Positions 8,558 through 17,742 are shown, counted from the stretch's first letter. The stretch is 64,000 nucleotides of DNA from Nocardioides cavernaquae (GCF_003600895.1 NZ_QYRP01000002.1:1550001-1614000); one strand, 5' to 3'. Numbers and translations are program-made. The notes: generated from the letters alone by a model not told the origin.

Positions 8558-8661
8558 TAGCAGATGTCCCGTCGATGAAGTGTGGAAACACCACGGAGTC
8601 TAGGGGATGGGGGCTGTGGGTGACCTGTGGATTCCGTTGACCCGGTCGCGGGCTCCGGCAT

Positions 8662-10098
8662 TCAGTCGGACGAGGCCTCGGCCAGTCGGGGCGCCTCGTG
8701 CACCACGCGACCACGCAGGTCGAGCAGGCGCATGACCGCGGCGATGTCGGGAACGTCCATCACCTTCATGCCGTCGACCATGCGCACCCGACCGGGTGTG
8801 CTGGCGGCACCGCGATCGGCGGGCACCAGTGCGTACTTGAAGCCGAGTCGGGCTGCCTCCGCAAGACGCTGGGGCAGATCGCGAACCCGCCGCAGCTCGC
8901 CGGCCAGGCCGAGCTCGCCGATCGCGATCGTGGCCATGGGTGCCGGCCGGGAGTAGTGGGCCGAGGCCAGGCTGATCGCGATGGCCAGGTCGCTCGCGGG
9001 CTCCTGGAGCTTGGCGCCGCCGATCGTCGAGCAGAAGACGTCGTGGTTGTGCAGCCGGAGGCCGCCGTGCTGGGCGAGGACGGCCAGCACCATGGCCACG
9101 CGCGAGGAGTCCAGCCCGGAGGTCGTGCGCCGCGGCTTGTCGCTCGGGCTGACGGTGACCAGCGACTGCACCTCGGCGAGCAGCGGGCGTCGGCCCTCCA
9201 TCGTGACCGCGACACACGTGCCGGCGACTTGCTGGGCGTGGTGCTCCACGAAGAGCCCGGTCGGGTCGGAGACCGCCGTGATGCCGTCGCTGCCGAGGTC
9301 GAAGCAGCCGACCTCGTCGACCGGGCCGAACCGGTTCTTCATCGCGCGGAGCATGCGGAAGCGGCTGTTGCGGTCGCCCTCGAAGTGCAGCACCACGTCC
9401 ACGACGTGCTCGAGCACGCGGGGACCGGCGATCGAGCCGTCCTTGGTGACGTGACCGACCAGGACGGTGGTGATGTTGCGGGTCTTGGCCACCCGGACCA
9501 GCGCCGCTGCGACCTCCTTGACCTGGGTGACGCCACCGGGGACGCCGTCGACGTCCGCCGCGCCGATGGTCTGCACCGAGTCGATGACGAGCAGCTCGGG
9601 ACGCACTGCCTCGATGTGGCCGAGCAGTGCGCTGAGGTCGGTCTCGGCGGCGAGGTAGAGCTCGTCGACGACCGCGTTGGTGCGGTCCGCACGCAGGCGC
9701 ACCTGTGCCGCGGACTCCTCGCCGGTGACGTAGAGCGTGCGCCGGCCGGTGCGCGCGGTCTGGGCGGCGACCTCGAGCAGCAGGGTGCTCTTGCCGACGC
9801 CGGGCTCGCCGGCGAGCAGGATCGCCGCTCCGGGAACCAGGCCGCCGCCGAGCACGCGGTCGAGCTCGGGCACGCCGCTCACCCGGGCGGTCGACTCCTC
9901 GATCGCCACCTGCCCGATCGGCACGGCCGGCGTGGTCACCGGGCCGGCCGAGACACGTGAGGTCGGGGCACCCACCTCGACCACGGATCCCCAGGCCTGG
10001 CACTCGCCGCAGCGGCCGACCCACTTGGCTGTGGTCCAGCCACACTCGGCGCAGCGGTGCTCGGGCCGGGGGGTCTTGGGCCTGCTGGTGGTTGCCAT
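8662..10098 (-). CDS. radA: DNA repair protein RadA (Sms)
   Basis: A hexameric helicase-like ATPase that helps branch migration during homologous recombination. It carries the N-terminal C4 zinc finger (CAECGWTTAKWVGRCGEC), Walker A GEPGVGKST, Walker B LLVIDSVQT, the RadA-specific KNRFG motif and a C-terminal Lon-like domain. The ATG at 10098 gives 478 residues and begins just before the zinc finger; an in-frame start at 10194 would add 32 residues that read into the 22-bp repeats and is rejected. disA follows after about 100 bp. Confidence 0.95.
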   Translation of the reverse strand: MATTSRPKTPRPEHRCAECGWTTAKWVGRCGECQAWGSVVEVGAPTSRVSAGPVTTPAVPIGQVAIEESTARVSGVPELDRVLGGGLVPGAAILLAGEPGVGKSTLLLEVAAQTARTGRRTLYVTGEESAAQVRLRADRTNAVVDELYLAAETDLSALLGHIEAVRPELLVIDSVQTIGAADVDGVPGGVTQVKEVAAALVRVAKTRNITTVLVGHVTKDGSIAGPRVLEHVVDVVLHFEGDRNSRFRMLRAMKNRFGPVDEVGCFDLGSDGITAVSDPTGLFVEHHAQQVAGTCVAVTMEGRRPLLAEVQSLVTVSPSDKPRRTTSGLDSSRVAMVLAVLAQHGGLRLHNHDVFCSTIGGAKLQEPASDLAIAISLASAHYSRPAPMATIAIGELGLAGELRRVRDLPQRLAEAARLGFKYALVPADRGAASTPGRVRMVDGMKVMDVPDIAAVMRLLDLRGRVVHEAPRLAEASSD

Positions 10099-10152
10099 GT
10101 TCGAAAGCGTATTCGAAGCTGCCGACAATCGCCGGGAGGCTGTGCACAACTC

Positions 10153-10196
10153 CCAACGAAGCGCCGTCTCGAAGCCAACAAAGCGCCGCGTCAACG
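10153..10196. repeat. Two tandem 22-bp units between radA and the methyltransferase
   Basis: Units 10153-10174 and 10175-10196 both begin CCAAC(G/A)AAGCGCCG. Read on the minus strand the first contains TCGAGACGGCGCTTC, identical over 15 nt to the third unit upstream of lsr2/clpC (1646-1660), so the two sites belong to one repeat family. Confidence 0.75.
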
Positions 10197-10211
10197 GGGA
10201 AGGGGGGCGGG

Positions 10212-10961
10212 TCAGAACTGCCGGGTCCAGAGGTTGACCGCGTAGTCGACCTCGAGCCCGCCGACGCCGCCGGTCCGATCGACCGGCCAGGCGGCGAGGA
10301 CCTCGTCAGCCACCTCGCGGGTGAACTCGATCCGCACGACCGCCTCGAGGTCTGCGCGCGAATCGAAGCGCCACATGATGTCGACCGGGGTGCGGGTCCA
10401 GCCATGCGTCGACCAGAACTTCTCCACTGCATCGGGATCGACCATCGGGTAGCCACGCCGGAACCAGCCACCGAACGTCGAGCGGCGCGCGTCGTTGTCG
10501 ATGACGAAGGCGGTGCCGCCGCGGCGTACGACGCGGTCCAGCTCGGCCAGGCCCGGCTCGCAACCCGGCCCGAAGAAGTAGGCCCATCGCGCCTGGACGA
10601 CGTCGACCGACGCGTCGGGCAGCGGGATCCGCTGGGCGGTGCCGGCCAGCAGGGTGACGTTGCCCAGCCGGCGTACTCGCCGCGCAGCGACGGTCAGCAG
10701 GTCGGCGTGCGGCTCGACACCGATCACCCGGGCGGCAGCGTCGGGCGCGGAGGCCCACTGCGGCAGGTGGAACCCCGTGCCGCAGCCGAGGTCGAGAAGG
10801 GTCCGTCCGGCCCACCCCCGTGGACCGAGGATCGACCGCATCGCCGACTCGATCGCGTGCTCCGGATCGGCGGCGCGGTTCTCGAGCTCGTACGTCGAGG
10901 TGTGGTGCCAGATGTTCGGGGACGGGATCGCCCCCGGTGCAGCACCGGTCCGGCCAGACAC
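10212..10961 (-). CDS. Class I SAM-dependent methyltransferase
   Basis: A 249-residue methyltransferase of unknown substrate. The SAM-binding motif I is LLDLGCGTGFHLP (about 57-69), motif II an acidic GVEPHADLL, and the later region includes IPLPDASVDVVQARWAYFFG, typical of Methyltransf_11/UbiE-like proteins. It lies 3 bp downstream of the VOC-fold gene on the same strand and is probably cotranscribed with it. No partner reveals the substrate. Confidence 0.85.
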   Translation of the reverse strand: MSGRTGAAPGAIPSPNIWHHTSTYELENRAADPEHAIESAMRSILGPRGWAGRTLLDLGCGTGFHLPQWASAPDAAARVIGVEPHADLLTVAARRVRRLGNVTLLAGTAQRIPLPDASVDVVQARWAYFFGPGCEPGLAELDRVVRRGGTAFVIDNDARRSTFGGWFRRGYPMVDPDAVEKFWSTHGWTRTPVDIMWRFDSRADLEAVVRIEFTREVADEVLAAWPVDRTGGVGGLEVDYAVNLWTRQF

Positions 10962-10964
10962 GGA

Positions 10965-11603
10965 TCAGATCCGGACGAGGCCGTCCGGCGTGTGGAACTG
11001 GATCGCGACGATGCCGGGGGTGCCGTGCGGGGCGACCCACTCGACCTTGACGTCCTCGAGCGGGTGGTCCTCGGGCTCGCCGAGCCACTCGCTGACCCGG
11101 TGCGGGTCGCCGGCGATCTCCAGGCAGGCAAGGGAGAACGCGTCGGTGCCGCCAGCGCTCGGGTGGTCCTCCTGCGGCGAGAGCCACTGGATGAAGAACG
11201 GCAGCTGCGGGTCGGCCATGAGACCGCTGACGCCGATCTGCTTCCAGATCAGCTCGTGGCCGTCGGGGCGGTGGCGGTAGCCGTCGACCGCGGGGCGGCC
11301 GAGGCGGGTCTCGATGGAGGGCAGGTCGGAGACGCCGACGCACCAGCCGAGCCAGCCGCCGCCGAGGGCGGAGCGGGCGCGGACGGCCTGGCCGAACGCT
11401 GCCTTGTCCGATGCCGGGTGGTCCAGGACCTCGACGACTTCGAAGTACATGTCGTCGCTCAAGGGCAGGATCATGTTGCGGGTGCCGAAGCGCGGGTGCA
11501 CACCACCGTCCTGGAACGTGGTGCCCAGCAGCGTGCTGAGTCGCTCCGCGGTGGCCTTGAGGCCGTCCGGTCCTGCGGCGTACGAAACGTGGTCGAGGCG
11601 CAT
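10965..11603 (-). CDS. VOC-superfamily (glyoxalase-like domain) protein
   Basis: The 212-residue protein starts MRLDHVSYAAGPDGL, which resembles the first strand and metal-ligand His of a vicinal oxygen chelate module, and continues with YFEVVEVLDHP and, in the second half, QWLSPQEDHPSAGG. It looks like the actinobacterial glyoxalase-like group (PF13468-type); substrate and reaction are unknown. Leaderless transcription is likely (CAGAAT exactly 6 nt upstream of the ATG). The methyltransferase follows 3 bp downstream. Confidence 0.75.
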   Translation of the reverse strand: MRLDHVSYAAGPDGLKATAERLSTLLGTTFQDGGVHPRFGTRNMILPLSDDMYFEVVEVLDHPASDKAAFGQAVRARSALGGGWLGWCVGVSDLPSIETRLGRPAVDGYRHRPDGHELIWKQIGVSGLMADPQLPFFIQWLSPQEDHPSAGGTDAFSLACLEIAGDPHRVSEWLGEPEDHPLEDVKVEWVAPHGTPGIVAIQFHTPDGLVRI

Positions 11604-11609
11604 GCGGGC

Positions 11610-11615
11610 ATTCTG
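11610..11615 (-). promoter_or_regulatory. -10 element of a leaderless promoter (VOC protein)
   Basis: On the minus strand CAGAAT ends exactly 6 nt before the ATG at 11603. Confidence 0.5.
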
Positions 11616-11674
11616 ACCCCGAGCCCCTCCGGGAGTGAAAACCGGGGTCGATGTCTCTTGACGTCGAGAAAAGA

Positions 11675-12436
11675 TCAGTGGGGGTCAGCAGGGTGCAGCG
11701 CGAGCGCCGATCGCGAGCGCACGTGGGCCTCCGCGTGCTCGACGAGGGCTGCGTAGCCCGCCGCTCCCATCAGCTCGGTCAGCTCGGGGGCGTTGGTGAC
11801 GTAGACCGGCTCGACGGCGACGTGTGCCTCGGTGTTGCCCGAGCAGTACCAGTCGAGGTCGTGCCCGCCGGCGCCCCAGCCGCGGCGGTCGTACTCGAGG
11901 ATGCCGACCTCGGTGTACGTCGAGCCGTCCATGCGCTCGACCTCGCGATAGGTACGACGGATGGGCAGCTGCCAGCACACGTCGGGCTTCGTCTCGATGT
12001 AGGAGCGGTCCTGCGCGACGGCGAGGTTGTGGAGCGCGCACCCGGCACCACCGGCGAAGCCTGGCCGGTTCGAGAACACGCATGCGGACTGCCCGTCGAC
12101 CACGTGGGCCTTCGTCTTGCGCTCGCCGTCCTCGTCCTTCTCGACCCAGTCCTTGGTCTTCACGTCGCGACCGGGGTGGAACTGCCAGAGCTCTGGCGTC
12201 AGCTGCTCGACGTTGGCCTTGACCCGCGACTCGTCGTCCTTGTCGGCGAAGTGCGCTCCGAGCGTGCAGCACCCGACGTCGGGGGAGTGCTTGTAGATCC
12301 CGGCGCACCCGCTGCCGAAGATGCACGTCCAGCTGGACGTCAGCCAGGTCAGGTCGCAGCGGAAGACCTGGTCGGGATCGGCGGGGTCGGTGAACTCGAC
12401 GTACGCACGCGGGAAATCAAGGGGGACCTCAGGCAC
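11675..12436 (-). CDS. Cysteine-rich protein with YkgJ/DUF3109-like pattern
   Basis: The function is unknown. The protein (about 253 residues) has at least nine cysteines arranged as [18 protein letters not shown], then GCC, then ACVF...GCALHNLA...KPDVCWQLP. This resembles the zinc/iron-chelating YkgJ (PF03692) and DUF3109 families, where CxF, CxxY/H and RPxxCRxFP follow each other. It probably binds a metal or Fe-S cluster. In-frame ATGs at 12508, 12496 and 12475 lie upstream, but they would overlap the divergent ppx promoter; the GTG at 12436 has a -10 (TACCCT) exactly 6 nt upstream and is preferred. Confidence 0.65.
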   Translation of the reverse strand: MPEVPLDFPRAYVEFTDPADPDQVFRCDLTWLTSSWTCIFGSGCAGIYKHSPDVGCCTLGAHFADKDDESRVKANVEQLTPELWQFHPGRDVKTKDWVEKDEDGERKTKAHVVDGQSACVFSNRPGFAGGAGCALHNLAVAQDRSYIETKPDVCWQLPIRRTYREVERMDGSTYTEVGILEYDRRGWGAGGHDLDWYCSGNTEAHVAVEPVYVTNAPELTELMGAAGYAALVEHAEAHVRSRSALALHPADPH

Positions 12437-12442
12437 CGGGAA

Positions 12443-12448
12443 AGGGTA
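12443..12448 (-). promoter_or_regulatory. -10 element of a leaderless promoter (cysteine-rich protein)
   Basis: Minus-strand TACCCT ends 6 nt before the GTG at 12436. It lies back to back with the ppx promoter at 12462-12467. Confidence 0.55.
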
Positions 12449-12461
12449 CGCGGAGTGGCGG

Positions 12462-12467
12462 TAGCGT
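12462..12467 (+). promoter_or_regulatory. -10 element of a leaderless promoter (ppx)
   Basis: TAGCGT ends exactly 6 nt before the ATG at 12474. Confidence 0.65.
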
Positions 12468-12473
12468 GGGCAC

Positions 12474-13412
12474 ATGCGTCTGGGCGTTCTCGACATCGGT
12501 TCCAACACCGGTCATCTCCTCGTGGTCGACGCGCACGGTGGCGCGGCGCCGCTGCCGGCCTCCTCCCACAAGGAGCCGCTCCGCCTCGCCGAGCACCTCG
12601 ACGAGGGTGGAGCGGTGACCCAGGAGGGCATCGACGCGCTCACCTCGTTCTGTGCCTCTGCGCTCGAGGTCGCCGAGGACAAGGGCTGCGAGGAGATGCT
12701 CGCGTTCGCGACGTCGGCGGTCCGCGACGCGACCAACAGCGACGCCGTGCTCGCCCACGTCCACAAGGAGACCGGGGTCGACCTCGAGGTCCTTCCGGGT
12801 GAGGACGAGGCGCGCCTGACCTTCCTCGCCGTACGCCGCTGGTTCGGCTGGTCCGCCGGCCGACTGGCCGTGTTCGACATCGGAGGCGGCTCGCTCGAGA
12901 TCGCCGGCGGCAAGGACGAGGCGCCCGACGTCGCCTGGTCGCTGCCGCTCGGCGCCGGCCGGCTGGCCCGCAACCACTTCACCGAAGGACCGATCGACGA
13001 GGCCGGCCTCAGGGACCTCCGTCGCAAGATCCGTGCCGACATCGCCAAGGACGCCGGCAAGCTCCTGCGCTACGGCGCCCCCGACCGCGCGGCCGCGACG
13101 TCGAAGACCTTCCGGTCCCTCGCGCGCATCTGCGGCGCAGCGCCCTCCGGGGACGGATCCCTCGTGCCCCGCGCGCTGCCGGCAGCCGAGCTCTCCGAGT
13201 GGATCCCGAAGCTGATCGGCATGAGCAACGACGAGCTCGCCCTGCTGCCCGGTGTCTCGTCCAGCCGCAGTCACCAGATCGTGGCGGGCGCGCTCGTCGC
13301 GGAGGCGGTCATGGACATCTTCGACCTGTCCAAGCTGGAGATCTGCCCGTGGGCGCTCCGCGAAGGCGTGATCCTCGAGCGCTTCGACCATCTGGGCTTC
13401 ATCAACCGCTGA
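12474..13412 (+). CDS. ppx: Ppx/GppA family phosphatase (exopolyphosphatase)
   Basis: Hydrolyses terminal phosphate from polyphosphate or (p)ppGpp-related nucleotides. The 312-residue protein begins [19 protein letters not shown] (ASKHA phosphate loop) and has [14 protein letters not shown] (about 140), both hallmarks of the Ppx/GppA fold. It consists of the catalytic core only, without the C-terminal HD extension of E. coli Ppx, as in the short actinobacterial forms. Its TGA overlaps the ATG of the next gene (TGATG), indicating coupled translation. Confidence 0.9.
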   Translation: MRLGVLDIGSNTGHLLVVDAHGGAAPLPASSHKEPLRLAEHLDEGGAVTQEGIDALTSFCASALEVAEDKGCEEMLAFATSAVRDATNSDAVLAHVHKETGVDLEVLPGEDEARLTFLAVRRWFGWSAGRLAVFDIGGGSLEIAGGKDEAPDVAWSLPLGAGRLARNHFTEGPIDEAGLRDLRRKIRADIAKDAGKLLRYGAPDRAAATSKTFRSLARICGAAPSGDGSLVPRALPAAELSEWIPKLIGMSNDELALLPGVSSSRSHQIVAGALVAEAVMDIFDLSKLEICPWALREGVILERFDHLGFINR

Positions 13413-14215
13413 TGTCCCCTCTGGTCGGACTCTCCACAGCCTCGGTCTATCCGGAGTCGACGGCCCATGCGTTCGCCTACGCTGCACGGCTCGGATATGA
13501 CGCCGTCGAGGTCATGGTCGGCATCGATTCGCTGTCGCGGCAGACCAGCGCGCTCCAGCGTCTGCGCGACCACCACGGCGTACCCGTCTGCGCCGTCCAC
13601 GCGCCCTGCCTCCTGGTGACGCAACGGGTCTGGGGCACCGAGCCGTGGGAGAAGCTCGAGCGCTCCGCGGAGCTGGCCCACGACCTGGGGGCTGATGTCG
13701 TGGTCGTGCACCCGCCGTTCCGCTGGCAGCGTGACTACGCGCGCGGGTTCGTCGAGGGCATCGCCGGCCTGGAGAAGCGCACGGGCATCGCCTTCGCCGT
13801 CGAGAACATGTTCCCGTGGCGGGCCTCCACGCGCCGCGGCATGGAGGTCTACCAGCCCGGCTGGGACCCGAGCCGCGAGCCCTACGCCAACACCACCGTC
13901 GACCTGTCCCATGCGGCGACGGCGCAGGTCGACTCACTCGAGCTGGTGCGCCGGCTCGGCGACCGCCTCCGGCACGTCCACCTGACCGATGGCATGGGCT
14001 CACCGAAGGACGAGCACCTCGTCCCCGGGCGCGGCAACCAGCCCGCGAAGGAGCTCCTGCGCCATCTCGCGGACACAGGTTTCTCCGGCCATGTCGTTGT
14101 CGAGATCAACACCCGCCGCTCCGGCAGCGCCAAGGCCCGCGACACCGATCTCGCCGAGTCGCTCGCCTTCGCCCGCGAGCACCTCGCGGACCAGGGCAAC
14201 CGCCACATCCTCTGA
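13412..14215 (+). CDS. Sugar phosphate isomerase/epimerase-like TIM barrel protein
   Basis: A 267-residue protein of the xylose-isomerase-like TIM barrel family (AP endonuclease 2 superfamily). Visible landmarks are [42 protein letters not shown] and HVHLTDG, which carry the metal ligands in this fold. The substrate is unknown. It overlaps the ppx stop by 1 bp, the partner arrangement common for this pair in actinobacteria. A longer in-frame start at 13199 lies inside ppx and is rejected. Confidence 0.85.
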   Translation: MSPLVGLSTASVYPESTAHAFAYAARLGYDAVEVMVGIDSLSRQTSALQRLRDHHGVPVCAVHAPCLLVTQRVWGTEPWEKLERSAELAHDLGADVVVVHPPFRWQRDYARGFVEGIAGLEKRTGIAFAVENMFPWRASTRRGMEVYQPGWDPSREPYANTTVDLSHAATAQVDSLELVRRLGDRLRHVHLTDGMGSPKDEHLVPGRGNQPAKELLRHLADTGFSGHVVVEINTRRSGSAKARDTDLAESLAFAREHLADQGNRHIL

Positions 14216-14248
14216 ACCTGCTTGTCGTCCTCGTCGACAGGGGAACTG

Positions 14249-14264
14249 GACGGGCATGCCCGTC
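14249..14264. repeat. 16-bp perfect palindrome
   Basis: GACGGGCATGCCCGTC, about 50 bp upstream of the ABC transporter promoter. It could be an operator for an unknown dimeric regulator or a hairpin ending the isomerase mRNA. Confidence 0.4.
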
Positions 14265-14300
14265 GTCGGCCGGATCCTCGCTGCACTGCCTGCTGAGCAG

Positions 14301-14306
14301 TAGCGT
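14301..14306 (+). promoter_or_regulatory. -10 element of a leaderless promoter (ABC transporter)
   Basis: TAGCGT ends exactly 6 nt before the ATG at 14313. Confidence 0.65.
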
Positions 14307-14312
14307 CGAAGC

Positions 14313-15071
14313 ATGGACGCACCCCACTCTGGCGCACCCCTCTCTGGCGCACCCGCCGAGCGGGCGGACGCCGTGCTGGCCAGCGGGCTCACCGTCGTAC
14401 GTGGCAAGCGCGAGGTGCTGCACGCGCTCGACTTCACCATCCCGACGGGTGAGGTCGTCGGGCTGCTCGGCCCGTCCGGCTGCGGCAAGTCCACCCTCAT
14501 GCGTGCGCTCGTCGGTGTGCAGGGAGGCGTGAGCGGCCGCCTCGAGGTCTTCGGTCAGCCGGCGGGCAGCCGCACGCTGCGGGACCGTGTCGGCTACGTG
14601 ACGCAGGCCGCCAGCGTGTACGACGACCTGACCGTCACCGAGAACCTCCGCTTCTTCGCGCAGGTCCTCGGGGTCGGCAGGGACGGGGTGTCCCGAGCCA
14701 TCGATGCCGTCGACCTCGGCGCCCAGGCGGGTGACGTCGTGTCCAGGCTGAGTGGCGGCCAGCGCTCGCGGGTCAGCCTTGCGGTCGCGCTGCTGGGCCA
14801 CCCCGACCTGCTGGTCCTCGATGAGCCGACGGTCGGCCTGGACCCCGTGCTCCGCGAGGACCTCTGGTCGCTCTTCCACCGGATCGCCGACGCCGGAGCA
14901 GCGGTCTTCGTGTCCAGCCACGTGATGGACGAGGCGGAGCGTTGCGACCGGCTGATGCTGATGCGTGATGGTGCCTTCATCGCCGACGGCACGCCCGAGG
15001 CGATCCGTGAGCAGGCGGGCACGCAAGACATCGAGCAAGCCTTCCTGGCCATCGTGCGAGGTGCAGCATGA
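14313..15071 (+). CDS. ABC transporter ATP-binding protein
   Basis: The ATPase of an ABC-2 type exporter. The 252-residue protein has Walker A GPSGCGKST (53-61), the signature LSGGQRSR, Walker B LLVLDEPTVGLDP and the switch SSHVMDEAERC. The N-terminus contains two tandem SGAP-type repeats from a short duplication at 14325-14355. It overlaps the permease start by 4 bp. The substrate is unknown; DrrA/NodI-like exporters of drugs or lipids are the closest type. Confidence 0.92.
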   Translation: MDAPHSGAPLSGAPAERADAVLASGLTVVRGKREVLHALDFTIPTGEVVGLLGPSGCGKSTLMRALVGVQGGVSGRLEVFGQPAGSRTLRDRVGYVTQAASVYDDLTVTENLRFFAQVLGVGRDGVSRAIDAVDLGAQAGDVVSRLSGGQRSRVSLAVALLGHPDLLVLDEPTVGLDPVLREDLWSLFHRIADAGAAVFVSSHVMDEAERCDRLMLMRDGAFIADGTPEAIREQAGTQDIEQAFLAIVRGAA

Positions 15072-15805
15072 GCGGCCGGGTCGCGCTGGCGGTCGCGCTG
15101 CGGGTCCTCACGCAGCTGCGCCGCGACCACCGCACGCTGGCCATGCTGCTGGTCCTGCCCTGCCTGCTGATCAGCCTGCTCTGGTGGATGTTCGACGCGC
15201 TGCCCGGTTCGGCTTTCGACCGGTTCGGGCCGGCGCTGCTGGCGATCTTCCCGTTCATCGTGATGTTCCTGGTGACCAGCGTGACGACGCTGCGCGAACG
15301 CAGCAGCGGCACGCTCGAGCGGCTCCTGTCGATGCCTCTGGGCAAGCTCGACTTCCTGCTCGGCTACGCGCTCGCCTTCGGGCTGCTCGCCGCGATCCAG
15401 TCGGCGCTCGCCGTCGGCCTCAGCATCCTCGCGCTCGGCCTCGACGTGACCGGTCCGGTCTGGTTGCTCTGCCTCGTCGCCGTCACCGATGCCGTGCTGG
15501 GCACAGCCCTCGGCCTCTTCGTGAGCGCGTTCGCGCAGACCGAGTTCCAGGCAGTCCAGTTCATGCCCTTGATCGTGATCCCGCAGCTGCTGCTGTGTGG
15601 ACTCTTCGTGCCGCGCGACCTGCTGCCCGGCGTACTCAGTGCTGTGTCCGACGTTCTCCCGCTCTCCTACGCCGTGGATGCGATGGCCCGGCTGAGGTGG
15701 GAGGCGGACACCACGCTGGTCTGGCGCGACCTCGCCGTTGTCGCGGGATTCGCCCTCGCAGGCCTCGGGCTCGGCGCAGCGACCCTCCGGCGCCGTACGC
15801 CGTGA
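15068..15805 (+). CDS. ABC-2 type transporter permease
   Basis: The 245-residue membrane subunit has about six hydrophobic segments, starting with LAMLLVLPCLLISLLWWMF and including IFPFIVMFLVTSVTTL and PLIVIPQLLLCGLFVPRDLL. The motif RERSSGTLERLL after TM2 is typical of ABC2_membrane permeases. It pairs with the ATPase just upstream to form an exporter. Confidence 0.9.
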   Translation: MSGRVALAVALRVLTQLRRDHRTLAMLLVLPCLLISLLWWMFDALPGSAFDRFGPALLAIFPFIVMFLVTSVTTLRERSSGTLERLLSMPLGKLDFLLGYALAFGLLAAIQSALAVGLSILALGLDVTGPVWLLCLVAVTDAVLGTALGLFVSAFAQTEFQAVQFMPLIVIPQLLLCGLFVPRDLLPGVLSAVSDVLPLSYAVDAMARLRWEADTTLVWRDLAVVAGFALAGLGLGAATLRRRTP

Positions 15806-15847
15806 CCTGCTGCCCGTTGCGGTAGCCCGATTCTGGGGCGGCGGGCG

Positions 15848-15853
15848 TAATGT
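15848..15853 (+). promoter_or_regulatory. -10 element of a leaderless promoter (proline dehydrogenase)
   Basis: TAATGT ends exactly 6 nt before the ATG at 15860. Confidence 0.6.
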
Positions 15854-15859
15854 CGGGCC

Positions 15860-16792
15860 ATGTCGCTGCTCCGCCAGCCGATGCTGCTGCTCGCGAAGAG
15901 CCAGGCCGTCAAGCGCCTGGTCACGACCGTGCCCGTGACCCGGGCCGTCGTCGCCCGCTACGTGCCCGGCGAGAACACCGAGGAAGCCGTCGAGACGGCC
16001 GCAGCGCTGATTGCTGAGGGGATGAACGTCAGCCTGGACTTCCTCGGCGAGGACACCCTCCAGGAGGCGCAGGCGGATGCGACCGTGGCGGAGTACCTCC
16101 GGCTGCTCCATGCGCTCGCCGGACGTGGCCTGACCGCCAGCGCCGAGGTCTCGGTCAAGCTGACCGCCATCGGCCTGCGGCTGCCCAACGGCGACAAGAT
16201 CGCCCTCGAGAACGCACGCACCATCTGCCAGGCGGCGCGCGACGTGGGCACCGACGTCACCATCGACATGGAGGACCACACGGTGACCGACGCGACTCTC
16301 GACGTGCTCCACGAGCTGCGCCGCGAGTTCCCCGAGACCGGTGGCGTGCTGCAGGCCTATCTCCATCGCACCGAGCAGGACTGCCATGACCTCGCCGGCA
16401 CCGGCTCGCGGATCCGGCTCTGCAAGGGCGCGTACGACGAGCCAGCCGACGTCGCCTGGCGCGACCGCCACGAGATCGACCTGTCCTACGTCCGCTGCCT
16501 CAAGGTGCTGCTCGCGGGTGACGGCTATCCGATGATCGCGTCGCACGACCCGCGCATGATCGCGATCGCCCAACGCATCGCCGATGACCACGGGCGCGGT
16601 CCCGGCGGGCACGAGTTCCAGATGCTCTACGGCATCCGGCCCGAGGAGCAGCGTCGTCTGGCTGCCGCCGGGGAGAGCGTCCGGGTCTACCTGCCCTACG
16701 GCCAGGAGTGGTGGGGGTACCTCACCAGACGACTCGCGGAACGCCCGGCCAACCTGTCATTCTTCGTGAGATCCCTGATGTCGCGCCGCTGA
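15860..16792 (+). CDS. Proline dehydrogenase
   Basis: An FAD-dependent enzyme oxidising proline to 1-pyrroline-5-carboxylate, passing electrons to the quinone pool. The 310-residue monofunctional form (PruB/PutB type) has VSVKLTAIGL, DMEDHTVTDATLDV, RIRLCKGAYDEP and, near the end, VRVYLPYGQEWWGYLTRRLAERP, the conserved substrate and FAD-binding segments of the barrel. proC follows after 30 bp; that enzyme runs the opposite reaction pair, so the two genes may form a proline/P5C redox cycle. The usual P5C dehydrogenase is not in this window. Confidence 0.93.
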   Translation: MSLLRQPMLLLAKSQAVKRLVTTVPVTRAVVARYVPGENTEEAVETAAALIAEGMNVSLDFLGEDTLQEAQADATVAEYLRLLHALAGRGLTASAEVSVKLTAIGLRLPNGDKIALENARTICQAARDVGTDVTIDMEDHTVTDATLDVLHELRREFPETGGVLQAYLHRTEQDCHDLAGTGSRIRLCKGAYDEPADVAWRDRHEIDLSYVRCLKVLLAGDGYPMIASHDPRMIAIAQRIADDHGRGPGGHEFQMLYGIRPEEQRRLAAAGESVRVYLPYGQEWWGYLTRRLAERPANLSFFVRSLMSRR

Positions 16793-16822
16793 GCAGGCGG
16801 CGGCGAGAAGTCCCGAGAAGAA

Positions 16823-17641
16823 GTGGGTGTTGTGGTGGGTGACCGGACCGCCTTCATCGGCGTCGGAGTGATGGGCGAGGCGATCCTCGCCGGGCTCCTT
16901 CGCGCGGGCCGTGGTGCCGACGAGTTCGTCGTCGGAGTACGCCGGCCCGAGCGCGGCGCCGAGCTCGCCGAGAAGTACGGCGTCGAGGTGCTGGCCAACA
17001 TCGAGGCCGCCGCGCTTGCCGACACCATCGTGCTGGGCATGAAGCCGCAGGACCTCGGTGGCGCGCTGGAGGAGTTCGCCTCGGTGCTGCGCCCCGGCCA
17101 GCTGCTGGTGTCACTCGCTGCCGGCCTGACGACCGCTTTCATCGAGAGCCGCGTTCCCGAAGGCGTCGCCGTCGTGCGTGTCATGCCCAACACCCCGGCC
17201 ACCGTCGACGAGGGGATGCACGCGATCTCGGCGGGCTCGCACTGCGACGAGGCCCACCTGGCCGAGGCCGAGGCGTTGATGGCTGCCACCGGTCACGTCA
17301 TCCGCATCGCCGAGAAGCTGCAGGATGCCGTGACTGCGGTCAGTGGCTCCGGCCCGGCATACGTCTTCTACGTCGTCGAGGCGATGATCGACGCCGGTGT
17401 CCTGCTCGGCCTGCCCCGGCCGATCGCGACCGAGCTGGCTGTTCAGACGCTCTACGGATCCGCGACGATGCTGCGCGAGACCCGCACGCACCCCACCGTG
17501 CTCCGCGAGCAGGTCACCTCTCCCGGTGGCACGACGGCGGCTGCCTTGCGCACGCTCGAGGACCACAAGGTGAAGGCGGCGTTCATCTCCGCGATGGAGG
17601 CCTGTCGCGACCGGGCCGAGCAGCTCGCCTCCGGCAAGTAG
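16823..17641 (+). CDS. proC: Pyrroline-5-carboxylate reductase
   Basis: The last step of proline synthesis, NAD(P)H-dependent. The 272-residue protein has the Rossmann start AFIGVGVMGEAIL, VRVMPNTPATVDEGM, and the signature VSGSGPAYVFYVVEAM plus VTSPGGTTAAAL, which line the active site. GTG at 16823 is used; another GTG at 16832 is possible because neither has a clear Shine-Dalgarno. Its position ahead of an excisionase-type regulator matches Rv0500 in M. tuberculosis. Confidence 0.94.
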   Translation: MGVVVGDRTAFIGVGVMGEAILAGLLRAGRGADEFVVGVRRPERGAELAEKYGVEVLANIEAAALADTIVLGMKPQDLGGALEEFASVLRPGQLLVSLAAGLTTAFIESRVPEGVAVVRVMPNTPATVDEGMHAISAGSHCDEAHLAEAEALMAATGHVIRIAEKLQDAVTAVSGSGPAYVFYVVEAMIDAGVLLGLPRPIATELAVQTLYGSATMLRETRTHPTVLREQVTSPGGTTAAALRTLEDHKVKAAFISAMEACRDRAEQLASGK

Positions 17642-17742
17642 GGCTCCTCGGCGAGTAGCGCTCGGCGACCACTTTCAACGCGCCACGCCGGTCACCACAA
17701 GTATTTTTCCGTCCACTCTTCCCCACGGGTCACATCAGGCCC

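Noticed and set aside
13199..13411. Earlier start for the sugar-phosphate isomerase-like gene
   Set aside because: It would overlap ppx by over 200 bp and add residues with no domain; ATG 13412 overlaps the ppx stop neatly.
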